From Owenia fusiformis (Eukaryota; Annelida; Polychaeta; Sabellida; Oweniidae): a stretch of DNA of 64,000 nt. This document shows, one piece after another, positions 35,363 through 46,723 of the stretch. The notes beneath the pieces are model-generated. The model was not told the origin of the DNA. It made no database searches and saw only the letters and a program-made list of their open reading frames with translations. The first letter of the stretch is position 1. Every line of letters begins with the position of its first letter. The DNA lies in the NCBI GenBank assembly GCA_903813345.2, contig CAIIXF020000005.1, forward strand, positions 19,657,375 through 19,721,374, written 5' to 3'. The translations under genes were made by a program, and so were the position numbers.

Positions 35363-35532
35363 TCTACAAGTATTAGCTTTTAATAGGTACGGTGTGAAGC
35401 TGTGTGATCTGTTTATGATTTGTAGAATACCATGGTACCTCAGGGCCTCTACAAATATTAGCTTTTAATAGATACTGTGTGAAGCTGTGTAATCTGTTTA
35501 TGATTTGTAGAATACCATGGTACCTCAGGGCC
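35363..35532 (+). repeat. 85-bp tandem duplication of a splice acceptor plus the start of a GMC exon
   Basis: Two units, 35363-35447 and 35448-35532, each end with an intron 3' end (GTTTATGATTTGTAG) and the first 29 bases of the GMC exon (AATACCATGGTACCTCAGGG and on to CTACAA). The downstream unit runs into the intact exon. The upstream unit is a decoy acceptor with only a fragment of exon. The first unit begins exactly where the fold-back ends. Confidence 0.75.
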
Positions 35533-38500
35533 TCTACAAGTATCGACTGTGGATAATGTTGAATGCATAAAGTATGTTTACGACGCAGCGGTTGAAGTAG
35601 GGCTTAAGACGACAGAGGATTATAATGGCGAAGATCAATTGGGTAAATCATTTTCAGTTTCATCCAGTCTTATCTTTAAAGATATATTTGAAGTAATACT
35701 GAAAAAGTGAAAAGACTTGTGGATTGTTTTTATCGCACTTTGAATAATAAGTGTGATATTTATCATTGTTTGTCTTGTTGATATAATGTTTTTAGTGTTT
35801 GCAATATCATATATAGCAGTGTAGAGGATCAAATGTATCATTTGACTTTAACTTGTTCCACAGTAATATTCACAGTATTGACTAAGTGAAACGTCCACAA
35901 TTTGAATAAACCATGGACTTCAAAGATAGTTTCACTGGCAATGCAGTTGTTTTCAATTGTACACTTGTTCCCAATACAATTGCATTTACAACCATCAGTA
36001 AATTCCAATCATTCTCATCGGAATATACATAAAGATTTATTGTTATTATTTCAGAAACGAGTGTACCCCTTCCCCGATTGTACGGGGGTTGTCCAAAGAG
36101 TTTTTTAATCAAAAGGTTTTATTTCATAAATACAAACAAATATACAATGAATAGACAGGGTTGGGTACAAAGAGTCTTGAATTTTTTGCTCTCATACAGG
36201 GTGTTAAAAAACGCAACCCAAAGAAATCGCTATATCTTGGAAAATACTAATCCAATTGTGTTTATTTTTCAGGAAAAGAAAGAAACTATGAATGTATAGC
36301 TGTTGTTATTTAGTTGTAAAACATGATGCCTTGGCTACCTGCTCAAAAGACATTAGTATTAAAAAATACGAAAGACGCGAATGGAAAATCGCTATATCTT
36401 GGAAAATACTAATTCAATTATGTTCATTTTTCAGGAAAAGAAAGAAACTATGAATGTATAGCTGCTGTTAGTTAGTTGTAAAACATGATGCATTGGACAA
36501 CTGTTCAAAAGACAGTTGTACTAGGAAAATACGAAAAACGCAGTCAGAGACACTGCCACAGCAATAAAACCAGATAACTTTCTAACCATATTGTTTTGGT
36601 ACTTCAGATTTGACACAAATTATCCTCATTCTATATGTGGTGAATTTGTAGAGATTCATCAAAATCACTCCAGGGACTTTACAGTCATGGTCAAAATGCC
36701 TTCTTATGTCTGCCTGAATCAGGGCGTTTAACTGCAATTTGAAAGCATTTCAACTATGACTGTAAAGTCCCTGAAGTGATTTTGATTTCACTCTTCAGAT
36801 TTACCATACATTGAATGAAGATGATTTGTGCCACATTTGAAGAGCCAAAACACTATGGTTTTTGTATTTTCCTAGTACAACTGTCTTTTGAGCAGGTGTC
36901 CAAGACAACATGTTTTTCAACTAACCATCTGCAGGAGCTACTAGTATACATACACAGTCTCTTCTTTCTTTCCTGAGAACAATGAACATAATTGAACCCA
37001 AGGAGGATTGGCTCCCAGAATCGAAGTCGATATTTTCCAACAATGAAAACGCCGAGATGTCGTTATTTTCTGAAATTTTAACCGATTATAAATTCAAAAT
37101 AAACAGTTCAGAAGATTCGAACCAATATCTCGATCATTTCCTGTGAGTTTTGGAATTTTTCGTTAGGAAATAAGACCAAAATTCACGATTCAAATGTTGA
37201 AGTGAACAAAATGGCGGCTGTTGGAATTCAAATTTTGTAGCACGACATGCCCATATATGGGACAGAATATCGATGTTGCACTCTGGGAGCCAATCCTCCT
37301 TGATTGAACCAGTATTTTTCAAGATATAGCGATTTCTTTGGGTTGCGTTACAACACCCTGTATCATCAATTTTTATATATCATATTTCAAATGGATGATC
37401 TTTGAACAGTTGTAGTTCACTTTCAGTTTTTAAAGTTTGAAGTAATTACACCACATTGTGTATTTTCATGAATATCATCAATCCTATGTATACAAAACTT
37501 ATTGATTTTGATGTTACATGAATTCACCGAAACAACCTGGCAGCGATTTTCATTTCATGGGACCTTTCATGGTGTATTATAGAAAATCCCAATTTCGATC
37601 AAATGTGGTCATGAATCGCTACAATGTTCTATCTACCATATCGTCAATTATAACGGAATCATGGGAATCTGATCAAATACTTAATAGAGACAACGGCACA
37701 TGGTAAGATGTGAAAACGGACTAAGGTGGATGTATTGCATGGCAACATAGGAGCATGATGCGCTACTGCCCGCGATGATTTTGAATCTGTTGCAAAAATG
37801 ACTGCCATTCTGAAAATTTGTTGAAACAATGTCTCTGGTTCAAATGTATCAACTGTTCCTTCAAAGTCAGGACCATTTTGATAATTTCCTTTCGCCATTC
37901 AGGGATATTTCTACGAGCTTTAATGTTGCATTGAATTCAATGGAATCGATGTTTTAGTTGTTTTTCATGAGCCATGTGTGTAAAGGTGATGGTGAATCCC
38001 TTGGTTGCTATAGCAACCATACCACACAAGATCTTACATATTATATTATGAGGGATGTTTTTGTAAATGAACTTACAACTTACAGTTTCAGCAAGAATCG
38101 ATAAAATCTGATGAAATGAGAGCAAACAATTCAAGACTTTTTGGACGACCGTCGTATTAATGAATACTGCATTTCCAGCGAGAAAAACATTGTGGGTGTT
38201 GTTGGCATACTCTATACTTATTCTATTCTGTGTTTTGTCTTTTCCCCAGGCTGGAACTCAGCCCAGGTAACTGTAGATGCCAATGGAGAGAGGTCTAGCA
38301 CTGCAACTGCCTTCTTAGAGCCAAATATGGACAGAAAAAATCTACACGTAGCAACACAAGCTCACGTAACAAAGGTCAGTATCATCAGAATCAATTTGTC
38401 GAAACCAGTACAAGGCACATATCATTAAATGCAAATCGAAACAATAATTCCCAAACTTGCCCCCAAAGGTTCTTTCTGCAAGAAAAGTGGTGGCCATTTT

Positions 38501-41500
38501 GAATTTTTTCAACTGAAGACTTTTTGTTCTGACTTTAAAAACCTCATTGGTATTTTATATGAGTACATACTTTGAGGTTTTAATGCAAATCAAAGCAATA
38601 TTTTCGAAGTTATGGGTCTAAATGTGACTTTTCCGCTGTAAAACGACTAGGCGTATATATAATATATAGAGGACAGGGGCGGATCTGGGAACCAACAGGG
38701 GGGGGGGGGGGGAAATTTCAGGTCAGATAAAAAAACTTCCGCGCTTGGGCGGAAAAAAATTTGAAATTTGAAATTTTGAGGCCCATTTTCATCAAAATTT
38801 GGCCTGAAATTAAAAAAATTTATGACCAAAAAGGCCCACTTTTTGGTGCATTAAGGCCTTTTTTGCCCAATTTCTTTTTTCTGGGCCCATCCAAAGGGGG
38901 TGGAACGCCAGTGCAGGGTAATCATAATTCTGGGAATTAGTCTGCCATTTCAATATTTCTCATGATTTCTCATAAATTCACTAGGCTACTATAGCTAGAG
39001 GACATAGCCTACCTTCCTAGAAAGTTAAGGGAATTGATGTCCATCTTTTTGTAGGTGCTTTAAAGATTTCCCGCATATTTTTTTGGGACTTGCTTGTGTC
39101 TCGAAGTCTGATGAATGATAAATGAAAAAAACAAAGTATACTTTTACATAACAATACGGATGTTATCTTGGAAACTGCATTTAGAAATATTCGAAAACAT
39201 AAAAACACTATATATCAACCAAATTATTTAACCATCTCTTTTTTCAAATAAAAAAGTTTCTACATTTTGTTTGACCCGCGACTCCGTTTGTTATTTTGTA
39301 CTAGCAATAATCCATTGTGACGGAATATAACATGAACATTTTTATTTTATGTCGTTTATAATTTCATTTCCCATTCACCCTGGAAATTTTAAATAAATTG
39401 GTTTGAATATAATCAAATGACAGACATATTCCCAGAACTTAATGATCACACTGTATTCTTTCAAAATTGATGTTTTACCCAGATTTTACAATACAATTGA
39501 TATTGTTTTTATATTGATAACAGGTTCTCCTAGAAGGCAAGAAAGCAGTGGGTGTGGCTTACGTGAGAGACTTGGTCAAGAAAAGTGTGAAAGCAAGAAA
39601 GGAAGTTATACTATCAGGAGGTGCCATTGGATCACCTCACATTCTCTTACTCTCTGGAATAGGACCTAAGAAACACCTTAAAGAGATGGGAGTAAGTTTT
39701 GAAGAATCATACAAATTCAACCAGATGTCATTTACATAACTCTGTCCAGTTGTATTGTAAAAACGACACTTGTTATTTACCACAATGTGAAGTTTTGTAA
39801 TGAGAACGATATTTTTGGTAATACCTCACAATGTGTAGTTGCATAGTGAGAACGAAACGTCACTGGTACTCTTTAATGTCAAGATGTGTAGTGTAGCGTG
39901 TAGTAATGATAAACCACAATGTGGTAGTTGTGTGGTGGTAACGACACTTTAGTAATTACCACCCACAATGTGCTCTAAGGCAGTAACGTTTACCCTAGCT
40001 TATGTGAGATTAAGCAGCGACCCTTGGTATTCTTAGCTTTTGAAATAATCAAGTGGTAACTCTTTCTAGGAAGATATTTTTAACACTTTGAAGGTGTTGT
40101 ACTTTTTGGCTCACACAGTGAGCCTATGGGATTGACCAGGCGTCCGTCCGTTGGTCCTTCCGTCGGTCCGTCCGTCAACATTGGCCGCACAAATTAAAAC
40201 TGCTATTCGGATTGAGTCATATCCACAGTCATTTTATGCATATCCATAATGCCTATTTTGTTATGCGGTAAACACGATACAAAAAAATGTCATATTCCGC
40301 AACGAATATGGCATATTCACTTGCGGTGTATGACAGATTCACCTGCGGTATATGGCATACACACTAACCAATGAGAACGCGATACGGAAGTACGCAATTA
40401 TCAATTGCATCGATTGAACGAACAAGTAAAACGTTATAGATTATTATTATGATTAATGAATCAACAGTACTGTGTATCGAATATATTAACTTAGCAGAAG
40501 TATCAGTCACCAATCTCGCGTAATAAACTTTCTCAATCAATCCAGGATTCATATATTAGTACTCGACGCACTAACTATATTGGTAATCCAGCGCAGTTAT
40601 ACATTTAGAGTCGATTCTCGCAACCAATCAAATCAAGGCTTTCTGTATCACGTTTTCACCTGCGGTATATGTCATATTCACCTGCGGTATATGGCATATT
40701 CCGCAAGTGAGTATGACATATTCCGCAGGTGAGTATCGGGTATTCACTGAAATCAATGTATCGCATATTCACTGCGGAATATCGCATACTCACCTGCGGA
40801 ATATGCCATATACCGCAGGTGAGTATGGCATATTCACCTGTATCACAAATACCGCGCAACCATGAATGTATGCCATATAACGCGTAACATATTTGACCTA
40901 TCATTGCCATTTCCCAAGTTCGCCCGGTTTCTGAGAAATTGCTGATTTTGACGTCAAAAAGTCAAATTTTCTGTAAATACTGGACACTTTGTTGACACTT
41001 TCAAATAACTTGTAGTAGTTGCTGTATATGGAACTTATGTCCTCTGAAGATTTCAAAGCTCTTGGAATTACAGTTTTTGGTGTTTACTCTATAAAATTTG
41101 ACAAAAAGTAGGACTTAATCATTTTCAGGAAACTTTCTTATGTATAAAGTCAATGGCAGGTTTTGTGATTGACAAGTTTCTCAAAGTTTGCCTTATACTT
41201 GATCATTTCTTGCAATGAATTACATCATAACTAGATTTAAGCATTCCCTACATATTGCTCAATATGTCAGCATCAAATTTTTACCATTTTTGAAATATTT
41301 GACATCAAAAAACAGTAAAAATAAGATATTTTTCAACTTGCTTCAATTTGACCAATTTTTTTTTGAAAATCATCTACAAGCTACCAGAAGTTCAAATCTG
41401 ACATTAGTTTTAGGATTTGACCTTTACTTGACCTTCAGCAGTGACCTTTGAAAGGTAAAAAAAAGTTGAATTTTCAAATTGATTTTTGGATGTAAATTTT

Positions 41501-44500
41501 GGTCAGCTTAATCACATAAGACCTTACTGAGCTCTAAATAAGTAAAATTTCAAGGTCAAAGGTCATCAAACTAGGTCACACAACTGTGCTGTCTAAGTTT
41601 CTCAAAGTTCGAGACTACAAATCCAAATCAATATTTTTGTTTGAAAGTCAGGATATACATTACTCTGAAGGTTCCAAACTGTGTGAGCACAGGACCGTGG
41701 GTCCAATTTTTGTATAATGGCTGACTAAGGAAATTATCATTTTTTAGAAGAAGTTATAATTTTTTATTAAGGCACGGCCACTGTGTTATCATGGCATGGC
41801 CAGACTACAATTATACAAACAACATTTATACAGTTACGTTGCAGTTACATTGATCTACAAAGATGTTAGAAGAGTCCTTATTTAATGTTTGAATTTTATC
41901 TAATGATACAGTGTGCGGCCACTTTCGTAGTTATTGCATCTCATAACAAAGTGCAGTTCATCTTTAACACAATCAATTATCTGAAGATTTTGTTCATTTG
42001 CGTTCATTTACATCTTTATTTTTGTATCTTCCCGCTTCAATCTCTAATTTAAAGTTATTTTCAGAAGCGAGATATTCTTCAAGATGTATATTATTTTTGA
42101 ATTTTACATAGGTTCTCATTTTGCTATTAGTATTTGGTTTGCTATCAGCGCTTATTTTCACCTTCCACTGATCATTGCATTTAATGATAAGCTTTTCATT
42201 GACACATTTCAAGAAAGCATTTTTTAGGATGAATCGGGAAGTTTCACATCATTTATATCAATGTCAATACTTTACAGTGATTTTGGAATGTAATAGTATC
42301 ACAGACTGTATTTTTTGTATTTCATGTAGTGTGAAAGTAATTTGCTCATTAGAGAAGTCTTTGGTACTGCATGCTTATCATGTGTGTCCAGTATATTAAA
42401 TTGCACTCAAATGAATATGATATGACATTGGTAGTCTGCCAATCTCATTCAGTATTGCAAGGTTACTGCAGTTGTGTTTGACATCAAGAATCCATCTGCA
42501 GCACTTTATTTGTATATTTTCAATTTTCTTCTTAAAATTCTTCTTAGATACCCGTAGTTGCAGACCTACCAGTTGGAGAAAACATGGAGGATCACCCTTC
42601 AACTGACATTCTGACATTTTTTACAAAAGTTGATGCTATTACAGAACACCAAGCGTTCTCTTTACTTGAGACCTGGAAATATAAACTGTTTGGAACAGGT
42701 AAGTTTCTTAAATGTGTTCATTCTGCTGATACTCATCACAGCTTTCTGTCTTCAACGAGAAATATGATCATACTAGTGTGAAGCAAGGGCTTATTTAATA
42801 CCCGGGGCATAGTTGTGTACCAAACGAAACGAGAAACGACACGACATCCGGGGCTTTGTTTGGTCTTCATTAGACAATGGTGTATAAACAAGGAGGATTG
42901 GCTCCCAGAGTGCACCACCGATATTCTGTCCCATATATGGGTATGTCGTAATACAAAATTCGAATTCAAACAGCCGCCATTTTGTTCACTTCAACATTTA
43001 AATCGTGAATTTTGGTCTTATTTCCAAACGAAAAATTCCAAAACTCACAAGAAACGATCGAGATATTGGTTCGAATCTTTTGAACTGTTTATTTTGAATT
43101 TATAGTCGGTTTTAATTTCAGAAAATAACGACATTTCGACGTTTTCATTGTTGGAAAATATCGAGTTTCGATCCTGGGAGCCAATCCTCCTTGGTGTATA
43201 AAGGGGTAGGATTTCTCAGACCTAGATCCCTTTTTCTGTACCGTTTTGCAGTTATTTTACTCTATGGCATTGCAATCCGTTCACATCATTAGCTACATAA
43301 TTGATTAACTTAAATATATGATATGTAAATAAGGGTTAACACTAACAGAATAAACAGGAAAATGTACTTGAAGTGGCGATTGTGTTTTCTGTCAGTCAGT
43401 CTTACCCCCCTTACCCAGCTCTATAGCGCAGTATAAGGTGACCTGATTATGCAAATGAGAAGACCCCGTTGGTTTCTCGTCAGCGCAATCAAAACGGATG
43501 CGGACAATCTTCGTTTTAACTGTTGTATCCGAACGGTTGGTGACCGTAATTCACTAGACTATCTAAAATAGGTTACGTTATAGGGATAGATTGTTTTTAC
43601 TTACCAATCATCAACATGTGCTGACATATTCAGCTCTGGACTTTATGTCCAAAGGGGGGTAAGACACATCGTCAGAAAAAATTTCAAGTTATCACACCCC
43701 GATCATTTATTGGCTAATTCAAATCGGATGCGGTAAAAAACCGAACGCCAATTTGCGAACGATCCGGGTATTACAATTCGCCCTTGTGTGAAGCTAATAG
43801 AGCCATGATTTCTTATGATGCATAGTGTCTAGTCTAGCTCATAGTCAAGTAGAGGGGGGGGGGCACAGAGCTAGACTAGATGGTTTTTTCTCAGTTCTTA
43901 AATGAGATCCTTTTTAGAAAAATGATCTTCTTCTTAGGCCTTAATGTGGAACATATAAACTAGGTGAAATGAACCATTTCATGTTTGTTTGCCAAAGGTG
44001 TATGGAAGAATCCACTGGCAAACCTGATGTACTTTATGAAATCTCCTTACCAGCAGGATGATCACAAATTCCCATACATCCAGTTTCATGTATTTTCAAC
44101 ACTATGGGGAAACGACAAAGGAACAGATTATGTAAAAGACAACGTCGGATATACTGATGAGGTACATGAATGTTAAAATATAGTTTGCAACATACATTGT
44201 GCCTTACACATCAAATGGTTGTAGACGGAGCTTTTGCATCAATTTATATATCAAGGTGCATTCAAATATGGATGTATTTTAAGTTATACAATGGACTGTT
44301 TCAATAAAATTCCAAATATGAAATGCAATATTTCAATGCATTTTCAGTTATGGAATGCAAATATTTCACTTCACTATCAGTTATGAAATGCAATGTTTCA
44401 ATGCATTTTCAGTTTGGAATGTGGAATTTCACTGCGCTCTCGGTTATGGAATGCAGTACTTACATGTACTCTCAATCATTGAATACAATATTTCAATGCA

Positions 44501-45615
44501 CTTTCAGCTATGTAATGCACTATTTCAATGCATTTACAGTTATGGAATGAACTATTCCAATACAATTACAGGTGTGGAATGCATTGTTCCCAGATGAGCA
44601 ACTCGATGGAAAAACTGGGATCAGTTCCATTATCACATTGCTCCATCCAGCGACAAATGGTACAATTAGACTTCAGAGCAGGGATCCATTTGATCACCCA
44701 CTGATTGAGCCAAACTATCTCAAAAATCCAGTTGATGTGAAGCATTTGATGGCAGGTTAATGACAAATATATTTAATCATATGATAAAGTTAAAGAAATT
44801 ACAAAGGTTATATGTAAAAGATTATACATAGTTACATTAATATTAAAAAACAGTGAAAACACTTTCATTGCTAGCCTATTAGTTTTTCTGGAATTATTTA
44901 ATGTTTTGTAAATAGGAATAAAGGTTTGGACAGAAAAACTTGCAAAAACAGATGCATTCAAAAAGGGAGGATTTGAACTCAATACAAACCATCACCCTTT
45001 ATGTAAGACTCACCGATTTAGCACCGATGCTTACTGGGATTGTTTCATTAGAGCAAACTTGTGGACATTATACCATCCAACATCAACATGCAGAATGGGA
45101 CCAACGAGTGACAAGAACTCAGTTGTAGACCCACAGTTACGGTACGTAAAACCCCGATTTATGATTCTGTCATAGCTTTAGTTATCGCCTCCCAGTGTTC
45201 GAGAAAACTGGCAAAAGTAAAATTCTTCAGATTTTCAGTCTGGAATTCTAGAATAAATTATAAGAACATCCCGAATTACAGTGTGCTACTTTAATTTATA
45301 AAGGTGAATCAATGCCTTAGGCCATATAGGCCATAGAAATCCGATTGATACATAAACTCTTAAGTCATATATTTTCCACAATTTGAAGTAAGCCCACTTT
45401 AGATTTTCCATGGCAAGATGAATGACAAACATTGCGTAACATTGTCATCCATAGATTTTGGATTTGAACCTTGTAATATTTTTTGCAGAGTGAAAGGGAT
45501 TGAGAATCTGAGAGTGGCAGATGCATCCATCATGCCTCATGTCATGTCAGGCAACACCAATGCGCCATCTATTATGATCGGAGAAAAAGCTGCAGATTTG
45601 ATCAGACAATCGTAA
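35511..45615 (+). CDS. GMC-family FAD oxidoreductase (choline/glucose dehydrogenase-like), C-terminal two thirds, 8 exons
   Basis: Exons: 35511-35642, 38250-38374, 39524-39691, 42548-42698, 43998-44161, 44572-44755, 44916-45141, 45489-45615 (TAA). All phases agree and give about 425 residues. Family landmarks in order: [30 protein letters not shown] with RSSTATAFL; the GMC signature 2 region [27 protein letters not shown]; the C-terminal active-site region [12 protein letters not shown] with the catalytic histidine; and [18 protein letters not shown]. Such enzymes oxidise an alcohol group using bound FAD. The substrate cannot be inferred. Full-length relatives have about 550-620 residues. The missing N-terminal part should hold the GxGxxG FAD-binding fold, and I find no exon for it between 17.3 and 35.5 kb. 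The gene may be 5'-truncated (hence non-functional) or its first exons may lie beyond long introns. The introns are loaded with mobile elements. Confidence 0.85.
36197..37360. mobile_element. Mariner-type non-autonomous element with long inverted repeats
   Basis: The termini CAGGGTGTTAAAAAACGCAA and TTGCGTTACAACACCCTG are inverted, with TA on both sides (36195-36196 and 37361-37362). Inverted similarity extends inward (GAAATCGCTATATCTTGG against CAAGATATAGCGATTTC). A block near 36220-36310 is repeated in direct orientation near 36390-36480. The centre (36550-36850) is itself an imperfect palindrome. No transposase frame is seen. A hAT-type MITE is inserted at 36999. Confidence 0.8.
36999..37302. 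mobile_element. hAT-type MITE (304 bp), copy 1, nested in the mariner-type element
   Basis: The terminal inverted repeats are CAAGGAGGATTGGCTCCCAG and CTGGGAGCCAATCCTCCTTG. An exact 8-bp target duplication ATTGAACC lies at 36991-36998 and 37303-37310, the length typical of hAT transposition. A second copy lies at 42889-43193 in the opposite orientation. Confidence 0.88.
37361..38249. other. GMC intron 1, distal part
   Basis: No exon or mobile-element ends were recognised. Two short open frames here have no family resemblance. Confidence 0.4.
38640..38900. repeat. Diverged G-run element in GMC intron 2
   Basis: GGGGCGGATCTGGGAACC is followed by a run of about 15 G and AAATTTCAGG, and later AAGGGGGTGG. 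The layout resembles the CAGGCCCGTAGCC family (G run, TTAAAAAATT, CCAAAGGGGG), but the terminal repeats do not match well. Confidence 0.3.
39765..39990 (+). repeat. Degenerate tandem repeat with CACAATGTG cores
   Basis: Four to five imperfect units of about 50-60 bp carry ACCACAATGTG, a GTAGTTGTG-type segment and GTAACGACACTT / GAGAACGA blocks. It lies in GMC intron 3, just after the exon. Confidence 0.5.
40102..41704 (+). mobile_element. GGCTCACACAGTGAGCC interspersed element, copy A (with a 631-bp insertion)
   Basis: It begins with the palindrome GGCTCACACAGTGAGCC and a GTCCGTCCG run and ends with GTGTGAGCACAGGACCGTGG and GTCC. Copy B at 52236-53193 is closely similar throughout, which defines both ends. 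The interior has AAGGTCAAAGG-type stretches but no supported reading frame. A 631-bp element absent from copy B interrupts it. The superfamily is not recognised. Confidence 0.75.
40259..40889. mobile_element. Insertion with TGTTAYGCG ends and palindromic CCTGCGGTATATGGCATA repeats
   Basis: Copy B of the host element shows the empty site: one TATTT at the position where copy A has TATTT on each side (40254-40258 and 40890-40894). The insertion starts TGTTATGCGG and ends CGCGTAACA, a short inverted repeat. Both ends, and especially 40655-40840, carry about ten copies of a roughly 24-bp motif (CACCTGCGGTATATGGCATA and variants) in both orientations. One minus-strand reading frame here is a by-product of the repeat. 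Confidence 0.75.
42889..43193. mobile_element. hAT-type MITE (305 bp), copy 2
   Basis: The inverted ends are the same as in 36999-37302 (CAAGGAGGATTGGCTCCCAG). The internal sequence is shared in reverse orientation, including CCCATATATGGG and GCCGCCATTTTGTTCACTTC. The flanking duplication reads GTGTATAAA (9 bp, or 8 bp plus one chance base) at 42880-42888 and 43194-43202. Confidence 0.85.
43383..43685. mobile_element. Inverted-repeat element with CTTACCCCCC ends
   Basis: TTTTCTGTCAGTCAGTCTTA followed by CCCCCC near 43387 is matched in inverted orientation by GGGGGGTAAGACACATCGTC near 43655 and AGAAAA. It lies inside the larger hAT-type element. Its exact ends and target duplication are not resolved. 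Confidence 0.5.
44290..44571 (+). repeat. Minisatellite made of splice-acceptor plus exon-start sequence
   Basis: About eight or nine imperfect units of 30-35 bp read TTTTCAG, TTATGGAATGCAATATTTCA, ATGCA. The array runs directly into the true acceptor ATTACAG and exon start GTGTGGAATGCATTGTTCC of GMC exon 6. The unit matches this exon boundary, so the array looks like repeated duplication of the boundary. Several units keep a usable pyrimidine-AG. Two overlapping open frames here are repeat artefacts. Confidence 0.75.
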
Positions 45616-46723
45616 AAACTCATTTGCATTTACAATTTAGATATACGTGCTATGATTGATTTCAAACTCCATAGTTCAAGCAGAAATGTACCATCCTTTA
45701 TAATAGGAATGTAAGGCTGCAGATTTATTTTTACAATCGTAAAAATTCATTTTGCATTTAAAATATACGAGCTATAATTGATTTGATTTCAAACCCCATG
45801 CTTCAAACAAAAAATGATAAGAGGGAACGCTGCAGATTTGATCAGAATCTGCATTGTATTTTCATATTTTAATATAGCTTTCATAATTAAGATATATGAT
45901 CCGTAAATATGGAAACAAAATTGACTTCAGACTCTATGCTTGAAGCACAAATGCACCATTTTGATGGGATTGCATACTTGTATATGTATCCTCCAACACA
46001 TGCTTTACACTTTCAATTAACTAAGAAACTACATATACTTGACAATTCATTTAAATAATACATTGGATTAGTTTTATTTCTCCAAATACTTATTTGAAAT
46101 CGTATTGTTGCATAACTGGAATCTTAATGTTTGGAGGATACAAAATATTGGACAGCAATCGTTGTCTGTCATTTTAAAGGTAACCCCTACACAGTGCCAG
46201 CATCAACAACATTAATTTAACCAGTGCGTTGTAGGATACAAATCATATGGACATAATAAAAGTATTCTGTTTTATGAGCATCAAATATCAAACTATTCCC
46301 TTTTGAGAGCTGGTTGCAAACATACTTTATTAACAAGTTTGAAATTATCGCACATGATACATTATTAATTATGTTGTCTGAGTTAGTATTAGCAAACTTT
46401 GATTTTTGTCAACAAATCATCATTAAAGCTTTTAAAGAATAAATAAGCAATATTTTCAGTATATATCGCATGGACATGAAACCAGTTGTGTTGACATTAA
46501 AATAGTACACATTAAATGCCGTTCACATTAAAACACATGACGCAGGCTTTGGCAGAATAACAGAATTTGAATATATTTGAAAAAATCAATTATCGTAAAG
46601 GTTCAGGTAGGTTATCGCAAACAGTTTCAGACGGTTATATCTTGGATTATGACTTTTCTCTGACCATGAAAACAGGTATATCTTTTAGATCCATTCATTA
46701 TCTCAAAGAAAAGTATACATACA
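45616..46723. other. GMC 3' flank
   Basis: A diverged direct repeat follows the stop codon. ATTTGATCAGA and CTGCAGATTTGATCAGA-like segments with CATTTGCATTTA recur near 45590, 45720 and 45830, apparently repeats of the last coding bases. The rest is AT-rich with no supported gene. Confidence 0.4.

Larger units (their letters stand above)
42785..43786. mobile_element. hAT-type element (AAGGGC ends) with nested MITEs
   Basis: The ends AAGGGCTTATTTAATACCCGG and CCGGGTATTACAATTCGCCCTT are imperfect inverted repeats. The 8-bp sequence TGTGAAGC lies at 42777-42784 and 43787-43794 as the target duplication. GCGAACG and CGAAACGAG motifs lie just inside the ends. Inside are the hAT-type MITE at 42889-43193 and an inverted-repeat element near 43383-43685. 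No transposase frame is seen. Confidence 0.7.

Noticed and set aside
40655-40840. CRISPR-like short repeats (roughly 24-bp CCTGCGGTATATGGCATA units)
   Set aside because: The units occur in both orientations without regular unique spacers and lie inside an insertion with its own ends in an animal genome.
43060-43085. GGTTCGAATC resembling a tRNA B box
   Set aside because: It is part of the hAT-type MITE (also in the copy at 37118), with no cloverleaf or A box around it.
44323-44597. Two overlapping frames of 75-80 codons
   Set aside because: They read through the acceptor-derived minisatellite. Repetition of MQ-F-NAFS is the repeat unit, not a protein family.
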